The position numbers were made by a program, and so were the translations under genes. A model generated the notes under the pieces. That model had not been told where the DNA came from, searched no databases, and saw nothing but the letters and a program-made list of their open reading frames with translations. This document shows, piece by piece, positions 24,817 through 33,408 of a DNA stretch of 64,000 bases. The DNA is from Clostridioides difficile_D (GTDB lineage Bacteria; Bacillota; Clostridia; Peptostreptococcales; Peptostreptococcaceae): NCBI GenBank assembly GCA_945861085.1, contig OX244046.1:1488001-1552000 (forward strand), in the 5' to 3' direction. The number at the start of each line of letters is the position of its first letter. Position 1 is the first letter of the stretch.

Positions 24817-25881
24817 TTGAAGAAATTAATTGCTTTAGTGTTAGTGATACTTATTGTTTTATTTTATAGTCCTGAATTATTAGAAGAAGGATATGATTTA
24901 AAAGAAAAATTTTTTCAAAGTGAAATATGGAATGAATTTTTAGAAAAGATAAATATAAATGATAATTCTAAGAAAGAGAAAAAAGAAAAAAATCAAAATT
25001 TACAATCAAATAATGCTGAAGAGGAAAACTTAGGAGAATCAGATATAAAGAACTTTGAAAAAATAAGTTTAGGAGATAATTTAAGTCAAGTTTTATCAAG
25101 TATTGGCAAACCTGGTAGAATTGATACTAGTGAATATGGTTTTGATTGGTATATATATAATCAATATGGAAAAGAATTTGCAATGGTTGGGCTTGAAAAT
25201 GATGAAGTAGTGGCACTTTACAGTAATTCTATGAATTCATGTGAAAATCAAGATATAAAAATAAATCAAGATAGACAGACAGTGAGAACTAAGATTACAC
25301 CATTAAAATATAAGAGAAAAGGAAATACTAGATATATAATAAACTCAGAAAATCAATATGATATAATAAGTAAAGAAGGTAAGTATATTACAATTTTCTA
25401 CGATATTCATGAAGAAAATAGAGTTTGTTCATATTTAATAATTGATAAAAGTACTGAAGATGAGTTTAAAAATTTATATCCAGATGATAGAGAAGAACTT
25501 AAAAAATGTTTTGAACTTGAAGTTATAGACCTTGTAAATAGTGTTAGAAATCAAAGAGGATTAAACTCGCTTAAATACAGTGAACAGGCAACTTTGAGTT
25601 CAAGAAAACATAGTGAAGATATGAGAGATAATAATTTTTTTGACCATATAAATAAGAATAATGAAACTCCATTTGACAGAATGAAAAGAGAAGGGATAGT
25701 ATATACTTCAGCTGGAGAAAACATAGCAGCAGGACAGATTAATGCAATATATGCACATGAAGCTTGGATGAATTCTGAAGGACATAGAAAAAATATTTTA
25801 GGGAATTATAATAATATTGGAGTTGGAGTAATATTTGGAGGAAGTTATAAAACATATTACACTCAAAACTTTTATAAATAA
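24817..25881 (+). CDS. Exported CAP-domain (SCP/PR-1) protein with CAP-associated domain
   Basis: The protein has 354 residues and starts at a TTG behind AAAGGAGGGG. A signal or anchor helix lies at 3-17 (LIALVLVILIVLFY). A charged linker follows, then a CAP-associated N-terminal domain (about 82-210; LGDNLSQVLSSIGKP). The CAP domain spans about 232-350, with LVNSVRNQRGLNSLKYSEQA, SRKHSEDMRDNNFFDHIN, SAGENIAAG and WMNSEGHRKNILGNYNNIGVG. The histidine and glutamate positions of the CAP cavity are present. Similar proteins in Bacillus (YkwD type) are exported and of unclear role. It is 27 bases upstream of a deacetylase and is probably cotranscribed with it. Confidence 0.88.
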   Translation: MKKLIALVLVILIVLFYSPELLEEGYDLKEKFFQSEIWNEFLEKININDNSKKEKKEKNQNLQSNNAEEENLGESDIKNFEKISLGDNLSQVLSSIGKPGRIDTSEYGFDWYIYNQYGKEFAMVGLENDEVVALYSNSMNSCENQDIKINQDRQTVRTKITPLKYKRKGNTRYIINSENQYDIISKEGKYITIFYDIHEENRVCSYLIIDKSTEDEFKNLYPDDREELKKCFELEVIDLVNSVRNQRGLNSLKYSEQATLSSRKHSEDMRDNNFFDHINKNNETPFDRMKREGIVYTSAGENIAAGQINAIYAHEAWMNSEGHRKNILGNYNNIGVGVIFGGSYKTYYTQNFYK

Positions 25882-25908
25882 CTAAAATATTTGAAAGGAA
25901 GTTTAAAA

Positions 25909-26628
25909 ATGACATCATGGAAAAAAAAGACAGTATATAAGTGTTTAATAGCAGTAGTCTTGTTTTGTGGAATAATACTAATATCTAATTTTAGTAAAGT
26001 TTCTGCTTTGATGATGGATACTAATGGAAATGTTTTAATTAAGCATGGTTCAAGGGAAAAAAAATTAGTAGCAATTACCTTTGATGATGGTCCTCATCCT
26101 AAAGAAACTAGTCAAGTTTTAGATGTATTAAAGAAATACAATGTAAAAGCTACCTTTTTTATAGCTGGAAAGCATGCAAAATGGTATAAAGAACCACTAG
26201 TAAGAGCAAGTAAAGAAGGACATGAGATAGGAAATCATACTTTTAATCATCCTGATATAAGTAATTTAAGTTCTAGTCAGATAGAAGAGGAGATTATTAA
26301 GTGTGAAGATATTTTAAAGGAAGTAACTGGGAAAAAACCCACATTATTTAGACCACCATTTGGAAGTTATAGAGAAAAGGACCTAATAGAAATTGCAAAG
26401 AAGCATGACTATAAAGTTATTTTATGGACAGGTGTAGATGTGAAGGATTGGAAAAATCCAGGTGCTAATAGTATTGCAGATAAAATAATTAAAAAAGTAC
26501 AAAATGGAGATATAATACTTTTACATGATTATGCGACTAATGATACAGTTGAAGCTTTAGATATGTTTATCCCAAAAATGATTGAAAAAGGCTTTAAATT
26601 TGTAACAGTTTCTGAATTAATAAAATAG
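25909..26628 (+). CDS. NodB-type polysaccharide deacetylase, membrane-anchored
   Basis: The product has about 239 residues from the ATG at 25909, which follows AAAGGAAG; a TTG six codons earlier precedes that site. An N-terminal signal or anchor lies at about 8-30. The NodB domain has all canonical motifs: TFDDGPHP (metal Asp and catalytic Asp), GNHTFNHPD (two His), RPPFGSY and ILLHDY. It probably removes acetyl groups from peptidoglycan or a related polymer outside the cell, which can give lysozyme resistance. Unlike the pdaA gene at 8017-8841 its active site is fully canonical. It lies 23 bases upstream of the folate operon and may be read with it. Confidence 0.92.
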   Translation: MTSWKKKTVYKCLIAVVLFCGIILISNFSKVSALMMDTNGNVLIKHGSREKKLVAITFDDGPHPKETSQVLDVLKKYNVKATFFIAGKHAKWYKEPLVRASKEGHEIGNHTFNHPDISNLSSSQIEEEIIKCEDILKEVTGKKPTLFRPPFGSYREKDLIEIAKKHDYKVILWTGVDVKDWKNPGANSIADKIIKKVQNGDIILLHDYATNDTVEALDMFIPKMIEKGFKFVTVSELIK

Positions 26629-26651
26629 TTTTTAGGGGGGAGATTTATAGT

Positions 26652-27236
26652 ATGATTTTAATGATAGACAATTATGATTCTTTTGTATATAACCTAGTAC
26701 AATATATAGAAGAATTAGGGGAAACAGTTGTAGTAAAAAGAAATAATGAAATCAAAATAAGGGATATTGAAGAACTAAATCCAGAGGTAATTGTATTATC
26801 TCCAGGACCATGTTCTCCAAAAGAAGGTGGTATTTGTATAGACATTGTTGAGTATTTTAAAGGGAAAAAGCCTATATTAGGAATTTGTTTGGGTCACCAA
26901 ACTATTGGACATGTTTTTGGAGGAGATATTATAAAGGCACAACAGCCTGTACATGGAAAAGTATACAGTATAAACCATATTAATAAAGGAGTTTTCAGTG
27001 GACTTAAAAATCCTTTAAATGTCACTAGGTATCATTCACTAATAATTGATTCTAATACAGTTCCTAAAGAACTAGAAGTTACAGCAACTACTGATAAAGG
27101 TGAAATAATGGGAATTAGACATAAGGACTACTTAATAGAAGGAGTGCAATTCCATCCAGAAGCTATTTTGTCAGAGTATGGTCATGAAATGCTGAAAAAC
27201 TTTATAACAGAAGCTAGAGAAAGGATACATATGTAA
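26652..27236 (+). CDS. pabA: Aminodeoxychorismate synthase, glutamine amidotransferase subunit
   Basis: This 194-residue protein is a class I glutamine amidotransferase of normal length. The catalytic Cys is in PILGICLGHQTIGHVFGG (about Cys79), and the His-Glu pair is in EGVQFHPEAILSEYG (about 167-181). It starts LMIDNYDSFVYNL, typical of PabA/TrpG. It supplies ammonia to PabB for p-aminobenzoate. The pabB gene follows after one base and no trp genes are nearby, so folate rather than tryptophan synthesis is the role, although PabA and TrpG can be shared. Confidence 0.95.
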   Translation: MILMIDNYDSFVYNLVQYIEELGETVVVKRNNEIKIRDIEELNPEVIVLSPGPCSPKEGGICIDIVEYFKGKKPILGICLGHQTIGHVFGGDIIKAQQPVHGKVYSINHINKGVFSGLKNPLNVTRYHSLIIDSNTVPKELEVTATTDKGEIMGIRHKDYLIEGVQFHPEAILSEYGHEMLKNFITEARERIHM

Positions 27237-27237
27237 T

Positions 27238-28587
27238 ATGATAAGAGAGATAAATACTAAACTGAATTCTTTTGAGATATTTACTATTTTTAGAAATGAA
27301 CGTGACAGTTTTATATTAGATAGTGCTATGGATAAAGAAAAATTGGGAAGATATTCTTTTATAAGTAGCCAACCATTTAAGGTATTAAAATATAAAAATA
27401 CTGATGAAAATCCTTTAGAAGTTTTAAAAGAGGAACTAGATAGATATAGGATTACAAATGATACTAACCTTCCATTTGTAGGAGGGGCTGTAGGATATTT
27501 ATCTTATGATTTAGGTAATTATATAGAAAAATTACCTAGAACTGCTATAGATGATATTGGTATGCCTGACATGTATTTTGGATTTTATAATCATGTAATA
27601 GTTATAGACCATCTTATGGAAAAAACTTACATAGCTACTCCAAATATAGATATAAAATTAGAAGAAAAGATAATTGACTACATAGAACAAAAAATATTAA
27701 AAGAAGAGAAAAAAGGTATAGATAGCATATGCTATCAAGAAAAAGAGGTAAAACCTATAAGGCTTAAATCTAACTTTACAAAAGAAGAATTTAAAAATGC
27801 AGTTCAAAGTGTTAGAGAGTACATAAGACAAGGAGATATATACCAAGCTAATTTAACACAAAGGTTTAGTGGAGAAACAGAACTTACAAGTTTTGAATTA
27901 TATAGAGATTTAAGAAGATTTAGCCCAGCGCCATTTGGAGCATTTTTAAACTTTGAAGATGCACACATATTATCAAATTCTCCAGAAAGATTTATAAGAT
28001 GTGTTAATAAGAAAATAGAAACTAGACCAATAAAAGGTACTCGTCCAAGAGGTAAAAATAAAGAAGAGGATTTAAAACTTCAACAAGAACTTAAAAATAG
28101 TGAAAAAGATAGAGCCGAACTACTTATGATAGTAGATTTAGAAAGAAATGATATTGGCAGAATATCTAAAACTGGAAGTGTAAAAGTTCCAGAATTGTTT
28201 GTAATTGAACCGTATGCAAATGTAAATCACTTAGTTTCAACAGTTGTAGGTGAGCTAAAAGATGATAAAGATGCTACTGATGTAATAAAAGCAACTTTTC
28301 CAGGGGGGTCTATAACAGGAGCACCTAAGATTAGAGCGATGGAAATTATAGATGAATTAGAGCCAACACAAAGAAATGTGTATACTGGTTCAATAGGGTA
28401 TATAGGTTTTAATGGTGATATGGATTTTAATATAGCGATTAGAACAATAATTAAAAATGATAAAAAAGTCTACTTTCAAGTTGGAGGAGGAATGACTTGG
28501 GATTCTGACCCAGATGAAGAATATCAAGAAACACTTGATAAAGCAAAATCTATAATGAAGGCTTTGAGGGGATATTATGAAGAATAG
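27238..28587 (+). CDS. pabB: Aminodeoxychorismate synthase, chorismate-binding subunit
   Basis: The protein has 449 residues. The N-terminal half (about 1-165) has the PabB/TrpE-like start with GGAVGYLSYDLG. The chorismate-binding domain (about 180-445) shows the family signatures GDIYQANLTQRF, IETRPIKGTRPRG, ELLMIVDLERNDIGRI, FPGGSITGAPKIRAMEIIDELE and GGGMTWDSDPDEEYQET. The PIKGT lysine typical of PabB, in place of the TrpE pattern, supports aminodeoxychorismate synthase. It converts chorismate and ammonia to 4-amino-4-deoxychorismate with PabA. It overlaps pabC by 11 bases. Confidence 0.95.
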   Translation: MIREINTKLNSFEIFTIFRNERDSFILDSAMDKEKLGRYSFISSQPFKVLKYKNTDENPLEVLKEELDRYRITNDTNLPFVGGAVGYLSYDLGNYIEKLPRTAIDDIGMPDMYFGFYNHVIVIDHLMEKTYIATPNIDIKLEEKIIDYIEQKILKEEKKGIDSICYQEKEVKPIRLKSNFTKEEFKNAVQSVREYIRQGDIYQANLTQRFSGETELTSFELYRDLRRFSPAPFGAFLNFEDAHILSNSPERFIRCVNKKIETRPIKGTRPRGKNKEEDLKLQQELKNSEKDRAELLMIVDLERNDIGRISKTGSVKVPELFVIEPYANVNHLVSTVVGELKDDKDATDVIKATFPGGSITGAPKIRAMEIIDELEPTQRNVYTGSIGYIGFNGDMDFNIAIRTIIKNDKKVYFQVGGGMTWDSDPDEEYQETLDKAKSIMKALRGYYEE

Positions 28588-29320
28588 TGTAGGTTTTGAT
28601 AGTAGTTTAAGTAAATTTGGAATTGGTTTGTTTGAAACTATTAAAGTTAAAAATGGCATACCAATAGATTTAAATATCCATATAGAAAGAATGCTAAGTT
28701 CAATAAAATGCTTAGATTTAGATATAAACTATAAAAAAGATTTATTGATAAATGAAATTGTTACATATATAAAAAAAGAAAATGTTATTAATAAAGCACT
28801 TAGAATTACCGTTTTTGATGAAGGTTATAATATATCTATTAGGGATATTCCATATAATCAAGAGACCTATGATAAGGGGTTTAGATTAACTATATCACCA
28901 ATAGTTAGAGGGAATAGTTTAATTCATAGACATAAGACTACTAATTATTTTGAAAATATATATACCAAAAATGTTGCAAATAAAGATGGTTATAATGATG
29001 GTATATTTGTAAACTCAGATGGTGTAATACTAGAATGTTCTATGAGCAATATATTTTTCATAAAAGGAGAAAGAGTGTACACTCCTAGTGGTAAATTACC
29101 AATATTAAATGGAATAATAAAAAAAAGGATTATAAAGATTTGTGACGAATTACATATAGAGTTGGTAGAAAATGAAATTAATACGTTAGAAATTAGTAGT
29201 TTTGATTTTGTTTTTGTCACAAATAGTCTTATGGGCGCTATGAAGGTTACAGAAATTGACAAAATAAAATTTAATAAAGAAAATGTTATTTTTGATAAAA
29301 TAGTAGAATTATTAGAATAA
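28577..29320 (+). CDS. pabC: Aminodeoxychorismate lyase (class IV aminotransferase fold)
   Basis: The protein has 247 residues. It is a class IV PLP enzyme: FGIGLFETIKVKNG (about 12-25), the PLP-lysine region near HKTTNYFENIYTKN (about 116-129), and ECSMSNIFFIKGERVYTPS, then LPILNGIIKKRI. It releases pyruvate from aminodeoxychorismate to give p-aminobenzoate. It is shorter than branched-chain aminotransferases, as expected for PabC. The start codon lies within the end of pabB, so translation is coupled. With its neighbours it completes the p-aminobenzoate branch. Confidence 0.92.
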   Translation: MKNSVGFDSSLSKFGIGLFETIKVKNGIPIDLNIHIERMLSSIKCLDLDINYKKDLLINEIVTYIKKENVINKALRITVFDEGYNISIRDIPYNQETYDKGFRLTISPIVRGNSLIHRHKTTNYFENIYTKNVANKDGYNDGIFVNSDGVILECSMSNIFFIKGERVYTPSGKLPILNGIIKKRIIKICDELHIELVENEINTLEISSFDFVFVTNSLMGAMKVTEIDKIKFNKENVIFDKIVELLE

Positions 29321-29353
29321 ATTAAAATATTAACAATTTATTGGAGACAAAAA

Positions 29354-30055
29354 ATGATAGGTTGTATTTATGAAGTATATAATGAAGAGATAACTAAAAT
29401 AATAGAAAACCAAAACACTTTAGCAGTGTATTTGGTGGGTTCTAGTAAATACGTAGATTTTACTCTTTATGATGTAGAAATAAACGATATTGATGTATTC
29501 GTTTTTGTAAAAGAAGGGGAAAAACAAGAGCGAGTGTTGTTTGAAAAAAAGGGAATAGAATTTGATATAAATTACTTTTCAAAAGATGGTGTAAAAAAAT
29601 TATTATCAGATAGAGAGTACTTCTTTATTAAAGAGATGAAAGATGCTAAAGTACTATTTGATAATGGAAATATATCAAACGCTATAAAAGAGATAAGTAG
29701 AAATATTTACCTAAATGGTCCTAATAAAATGTCACTGGAAGAAAAGTCTTTTTTAAAACAAGATATTAAAGCAAAAATATCAAATTTAAAAAATAAAGAA
29801 AAATTTGATGTTTTTGAATATCATTTTTTGACGAATTTATATTTAAAAGATATAATAATTGGGTACTTTAATATAAATGATAAATGGGTACCAAAAGATA
29901 AAAAATTACTAAAAGTTTTGAAGAAAGAAAACAATGAGCTTTTTGAACTAGTATCAAGAGTAAGTGAAAACTATGATTATCAAAAACTTTTAGATGTTTA
30001 TAATTATATTTTTAAAGAAGTTGAGACAAAAGAGGTTATAAAACTAATCTTCTAG
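29354..30055 (+). CDS. Nucleotidyltransferase-fold protein inside the folate operon
   Basis: The protein has 233 residues. The N-terminus has a nucleotidyltransferase motif: VYLVGSSKYVDF, then NDIDVFVFV (about 25-55; the paired Asp residues), and a third acidic residue in IEFDINYF (about 72-79). The C-terminal ~120 residues are helical with DKWVPKDKKLLKVLKK, as in the helical domains that follow minimal or DUF4037-type nucleotidyltransferases. I do not recognise a named family and cannot say what is modified. It lies between pabC and folE with 33- and 25-base gaps, so it is in the operon. A role in pterin metabolism is possible but unsupported. Confidence 0.75.
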   Translation: MIGCIYEVYNEEITKIIENQNTLAVYLVGSSKYVDFTLYDVEINDIDVFVFVKEGEKQERVLFEKKGIEFDINYFSKDGVKKLLSDREYFFIKEMKDAKVLFDNGNISNAIKEISRNIYLNGPNKMSLEEKSFLKQDIKAKISNLKNKEKFDVFEYHFLTNLYLKDIIIGYFNINDKWVPKDKKLLKVLKKENNELFELVSRVSENYDYQKLLDVYNYIFKEVETKEVIKLIF

Positions 30056-30080
30056 TCACAAATCAATGGGGGGAGTTTAA

Positions 30081-30653
30081 ATGAATAAAGTTGATAAAGA
30101 AAAGATACAACATGCAGTAAGAGAAATATTAGAGGCAATTGGAGAAGACCCAGATAGAGAAGGTCTAATCGAGACTCCAAATAGAGTTGCTAGAATGTAT
30201 GAAGAGATATTCTCTGGTCTTAGTGAAGAACCAAAAGAACATTTAAAGGTTCTTTTTGCAGATGAAAAACATGAAGAATTAGTATTGGTAAAAGATATTC
30301 CATTTTATTCATGTTGTGAGCATCATCTAGTTCCTTTCTTTGGAAAGGCACATATTGCTTATTTACCAAAAGGAGGAAGACTTACAGGTCTTTCTAAACT
30401 TGCTAGAGTAATAGATACATTGGCAAAAAGACCACAATTACAAGAAAGAATCACTAAAAATGCCGCAGATATAATAATGGAAGAATTGCAACCTTATGGT
30501 GTCTTAGTAGTAGTAGAAGCTGAACATATGTGCATGACAATGAGAGGTGTAAAAAAACCAGGTTCAAAAACTGTTACATCAGCAGTAAGAGGTATATTTG
30601 AAAAGGATATTGCATCTAGAGCTGAGGCTATGAGTTTGATTACTATGAAGTAG
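30081..30653 (+). CDS. folE: GTP cyclohydrolase I
   Basis: This 190-residue protein has the normal length for the type I enzyme. Seen motifs: zinc and active-site residues in PFYSCCEHHLVPFFGKAHIAYLP (Cys and two His at about 75-97), TGLSKLARVIDTLAKRPQLQERIT, and VVVEAEHMCMTMRGVKKPGS with the second zinc-binding Cys. It converts GTP to 7,8-dihydroneopterin triphosphate, the first pterin step of folate synthesis. The ATG follows GGGGGGAG. Downstream is folP. The dephosphorylation enzyme that normally follows FolE is not obvious in the operon. Confidence 0.97.
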   Translation: MNKVDKEKIQHAVREILEAIGEDPDREGLIETPNRVARMYEEIFSGLSEEPKEHLKVLFADEKHEELVLVKDIPFYSCCEHHLVPFFGKAHIAYLPKGGRLTGLSKLARVIDTLAKRPQLQERITKNAADIIMEELQPYGVLVVVEAEHMCMTMRGVKKPGSKTVTSAVRGIFEKDIASRAEAMSLITMK

Positions 30654-30719
30654 CAATTTGTTTATAGATATAATCATTTATTTAGATATAAAATTTAATT
30701 TAAGGGAGTGTCATTAATT

Positions 30720-31511
30720 GTGTTTGATTATGGTAAAAGGACTTATATAATGGGAATATTAAATGTAACTCCAGATAGTTTTTCTGATGGAGGAGATTTT
30801 AATAACTTAGACATAGCAATACAGCATGCAAAAGATATGGTTGACCAAGGTGCTGATATAATAGATTTAGGAGGAGAATCTACACGTCCAGGTCATAGCT
30901 ATGTGGACTCAGAGGAAGAGCTAAGAAGAGTAATCCCTGTAATAAAAAAACTTAAACAAGAACTAGATATACCAATATCAATAGACACTTATAAGGCAGA
31001 TGTCGCAGAAGAAGCCTTAAAATTAGGTGTTACTATGGTAAATGATGTTTGGGGTCTTAGAAAAGATAAAAATATGGCTTCTGTAATAGGAAAATATGAC
31101 GCAGAAGTGTGTATAATGCATAATCAAGATGGGACAAACTATGACAAAGATATAATGGAGTCAATAAAATACTTTCTTAAGGAAAGCATAAAAATGGCAA
31201 TAAACTGTGGAGTAAAAAAAGAAAAAATAGTACTTGACCCAGGAATAGGATTTGGCAAGGATTTTGAACAAAACATTGAAGTATTAAGAAGATTGAATGA
31301 ATTAAAAGACTTAGGTTATCCCGTTTTACTTGGTACATCTAGAAAATCAGTAATAGGAAAAGTACTTCCAGTTGAACCTAAAAAAAGATTAGAAGGTACA
31401 ATAGCTACCACTGTTCTTGGGATAAGAGATGGTGTAGATATAGTTAGAGTGCATGATGTTTATGAAAACTTAATGGCAGCTAGAATGACTGATGCAATAT
31501 ACAGAAAGTAG
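30720..31511 (+). CDS. folP: Dihydropteroate synthase
   Basis: The product has about 263 residues from a GTG at 30720. A GTG at 30708 is in frame but overlaps the AAGGGAG site. Typical motifs are IMGILNVTPDSFSDGG (start of the barrel), DIIDLGGESTRPG, ISIDTYKADVAEEAL, VNDVWGL, IVLDPGIGFGK, VLLGTSRKSVIG and a final VRVHDV. It joins p-aminobenzoate to the pterin pyrophosphate and is the sulfonamide target. All catalytic loops look intact. It precedes folB by 10 bases. Confidence 0.95.
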   Translation: MFDYGKRTYIMGILNVTPDSFSDGGDFNNLDIAIQHAKDMVDQGADIIDLGGESTRPGHSYVDSEEELRRVIPVIKKLKQELDIPISIDTYKADVAEEALKLGVTMVNDVWGLRKDKNMASVIGKYDAEVCIMHNQDGTNYDKDIMESIKYFLKESIKMAINCGVKKEKIVLDPGIGFGKDFEQNIEVLRRLNELKDLGYPVLLGTSRKSVIGKVLPVEPKKRLEGTIATTVLGIRDGVDIVRVHDVYENLMAARMTDAIYRK

Positions 31512-31521
31512 GTATAATATA

Positions 31522-31887
31522 ATGGATAAAATATTACTTAGTAATCTGGGATTCTATGGATATCATGGTGTTCTTAAAGAAGAAAATTTTCTAGGTCAGA
31601 AATTCTTTGTTGACATGGAACTTTATGTTGACTCAAGAGAAGCAGGACTTAGTGACGATATAAATAAATCTGTAAGCTATGCTGAAGTTTACAGTGTTGT
31701 TAAGGATATTACTGAAAATAAACAATTTAATCTTTTGGAAGCTTTGGCAGAAAATATTGCTGAAGAAGTCTTAAATAAATTTATACTTATAAATGGAGTT
31801 ATGGTTAGAGTTAGAAAGCCTGAAGCTCCTGTAAATGGTATTTATGACTATTTTGGTGTTGAGATAAGGAGAACAAGAGATGAATAA
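31522..31887 (+). CDS. folB: Dihydroneopterin aldolase
   Basis: The product has about 121 residues from the ATG at 31522, which fits the family start (MDKILLSNLGFYGYHGVLKEE). An in-frame ATG at 31492 would overlap folP and lacks a ribosome site. Seen motifs are GYHGVLKEENFLGQKFFVD, DDINKSVSYAEVY, LLEALAENIAEEVL and a final RVRKPEAPV. It splits dihydroneopterin to 6-hydroxymethyl-dihydropterin and glycolaldehyde. It overlaps folK by 8 bases. Confidence 0.94.
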   Translation: MDKILLSNLGFYGYHGVLKEENFLGQKFFVDMELYVDSREAGLSDDINKSVSYAEVYSVVKDITENKQFNLLEALAENIAEEVLNKFILINGVMVRVRKPEAPVNGIYDYFGVEIRRTRDE

Positions 31888-32386
31888 GGCTTATTTGGGA
31901 ATTGGTACTAATATGGGTAATAGATTTGATAATTTATCAAAAGCATGCGAACTTTTGATAAATAGTGATTCTATATATAAAGTGAAAGAATCAAAGTTAT
32001 ACGAAACAAAACCATGGGGATATACAGAACAAGCAGATTTTCTAAATATGTGTGTAGAAATAGAAACAGAGTTTGAACCTTATGAGTTGTTAGAATATTG
32101 TCAAGAAATAGAGAAAGAGCTACACAGAGAGAGAATAGTACATTGGGGACCAAGAACTATAGATGTAGATATACTATTTTTTAATGATGTAGTTTCTACT
32201 GATGAAAGATTAATAATACCTCATCCAAGGATTCAAGACAGAGCTTTCGTTTTGATACCACTTATGGATTTAAATGAAGAACTTATAATAAATGAAAAAT
32301 CAATAAAAGAACATTTAAACCTCCTATCTGCTGAAGAAAGAGAAGAAGTAAAGGAGCTTGTAGGTTATGAAAGAAAACCTATTTAA
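31880..32386 (+). CDS. folK: HPPK (6-hydroxymethyl-dihydropterin pyrophosphokinase)
   Basis: The protein has 168 residues. The family signatures are YLGIGTNMGNRFDNL (about 4-18), ETKPWGYTEQADFLNMCVEIET (about 46-67), ERIVHWGPRTIDVDILFFND (about 92-111; the metal-binding DVD) and LIIPHPRIQDRAFVLIPLMDL. It transfers pyrophosphate from ATP to the pterin, giving the substrate of FolP. It overlaps folB by 8 bases and the downstream DAHP synthase by 20 bases, so all three are translationally coupled. Confidence 0.96.
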   Translation: MNKAYLGIGTNMGNRFDNLSKACELLINSDSIYKVKESKLYETKPWGYTEQADFLNMCVEIETEFEPYELLEYCQEIEKELHRERIVHWGPRTIDVDILFFNDVVSTDERLIIPHPRIQDRAFVLIPLMDLNEELIINEKSIKEHLNLLSAEEREEVKELVGYERKPI

Positions 32387-33152
32387 TAATAATTCAAAGA
32401 TAGAGATAAATACAAATAATAAAAAGATAGTTGTAAAAAAGGATAAACTTATAATAGCTGGACCATGTGCAATAGAGAGTTATGAGCAACTTTTAGAGAC
32501 TGCTAAATTTGTAAAAAAACATGGTGCAAATATTTTGAGAGGTGGAGCATATAAGCCAAGAACATCGCCAAGCTCATTTCAAGGATTAAAAAAAGAAGGT
32601 CTTGAAATATTAAAAGCTGTCAAAGAAGAAGTTGGTATAGCTGTTATTACAGAACTTATGGATGTAAGGGATATGGATGAACTGTATAGTATAAGTGATA
32701 TAATTCAAATTGGCTCAAGAAATATGCAAAACTTTACTCTTTTAAGTGAAGTAGGAAAACAAGATAAACCTGTTATGTTAAAGAGAGGAATAGCATCAAC
32801 AATTACTGAATGGATAGGTGCTTCTGAATATATAGCAATAGAAGGAAATAGTAATATTATAATGTGTGAGAGAGGTATAAGAACCTATAATGATTATACT
32901 AGAAACACATTAGATTTAGCTGCTGTACCAATTATTCAAAAGGAAACAGGTCTTCCTGTTGTGGTAGACCCAAGTCATGCTACTGGAGTCAGATACTTAG
33001 TAAAACCTATGTCAATGGCATCATTTGCATGTGGAGCAGATGGAATAATGGTAGAAGTGCATCCTGACCCAGAAAATGCTTTATCAGATGGTGCTCAATC
33101 TCTTTGCTTTAATGAATTTGAAGATTTAATGAAATCAATTAATAATTATTAA
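32367..33152 (+). CDS. aroF: DAHP synthase (3-deoxy-7-phosphoheptulonate synthase)
   Basis: The product has 261 residues and belongs to the type I-beta (KDO8P-synthase-like) DAHP synthases: IIAGPCAIESYEQ (about 29-41), LRGGAYKPRTSPSSFQG (about 57-73), IGSRNMQNFTLL, VMLKRGIASTITEW and VVVDPSHATGVRYLV. It condenses phosphoenolpyruvate and erythrose 4-phosphate, the first step towards chorismate. There is no fused ACT or chorismate-mutase domain, so feedback control is not visible. As last gene of the operon it makes the chorismate that PabA/PabB use. A terminator follows. Confidence 0.93.
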   Translation: MKENLFNNNSKIEINTNNKKIVVKKDKLIIAGPCAIESYEQLLETAKFVKKHGANILRGGAYKPRTSPSSFQGLKKEGLEILKAVKEEVGIAVITELMDVRDMDELYSISDIIQIGSRNMQNFTLLSEVGKQDKPVMLKRGIASTITEWIGASEYIAIEGNSNIIMCERGIRTYNDYTRNTLDLAAVPIIQKETGLPVVVDPSHATGVRYLVKPMSMASFACGADGIMVEVHPDPENALSDGAQSLCFNEFEDLMKSINNY

Positions 33153-33175
33153 AAGAGGCAAAAGCCTCTTTTTTA
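33152..33175 (+). terminator. Intrinsic terminator of the folate operon
   Basis: Stem AAAGAGGC / GCCTCTTT with loop AAAA, followed by T. Confidence 0.92.
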
Positions 33176-33340
33176 TTCGTAATGCTTATTGAGATGAATT
33201 TATAAGTTATATAATTTAATAGTTAGACTATTTGATATAAATAAAGACTTAATATTGATAGAATTAATATAAAAAATAAAAATTTTTTGATTAATAAGAA
33301 GGATATCAATAAAAAAAGTCGAATTCTGTATATTGAGTGA

Positions 33341-33368
33341 TTGACAAATTTAGAATATAGTGTAGAAT
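33341..33368 (+). promoter_or_regulatory. Housekeeping promoter of dnaG-sigA
   Basis: TTGACA (33341-33346), a 16-base spacer and TAGAAT (33363-33368). The predicted start (~33375) lies at or beyond the ATG at 33373, which supports translation from the ATG at 33409. Confidence 0.7.
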
Positions 33369-33408
33369 AGAAATGTTAACACAAAAAATTACACCAGAAG
33401 GTGATAAT

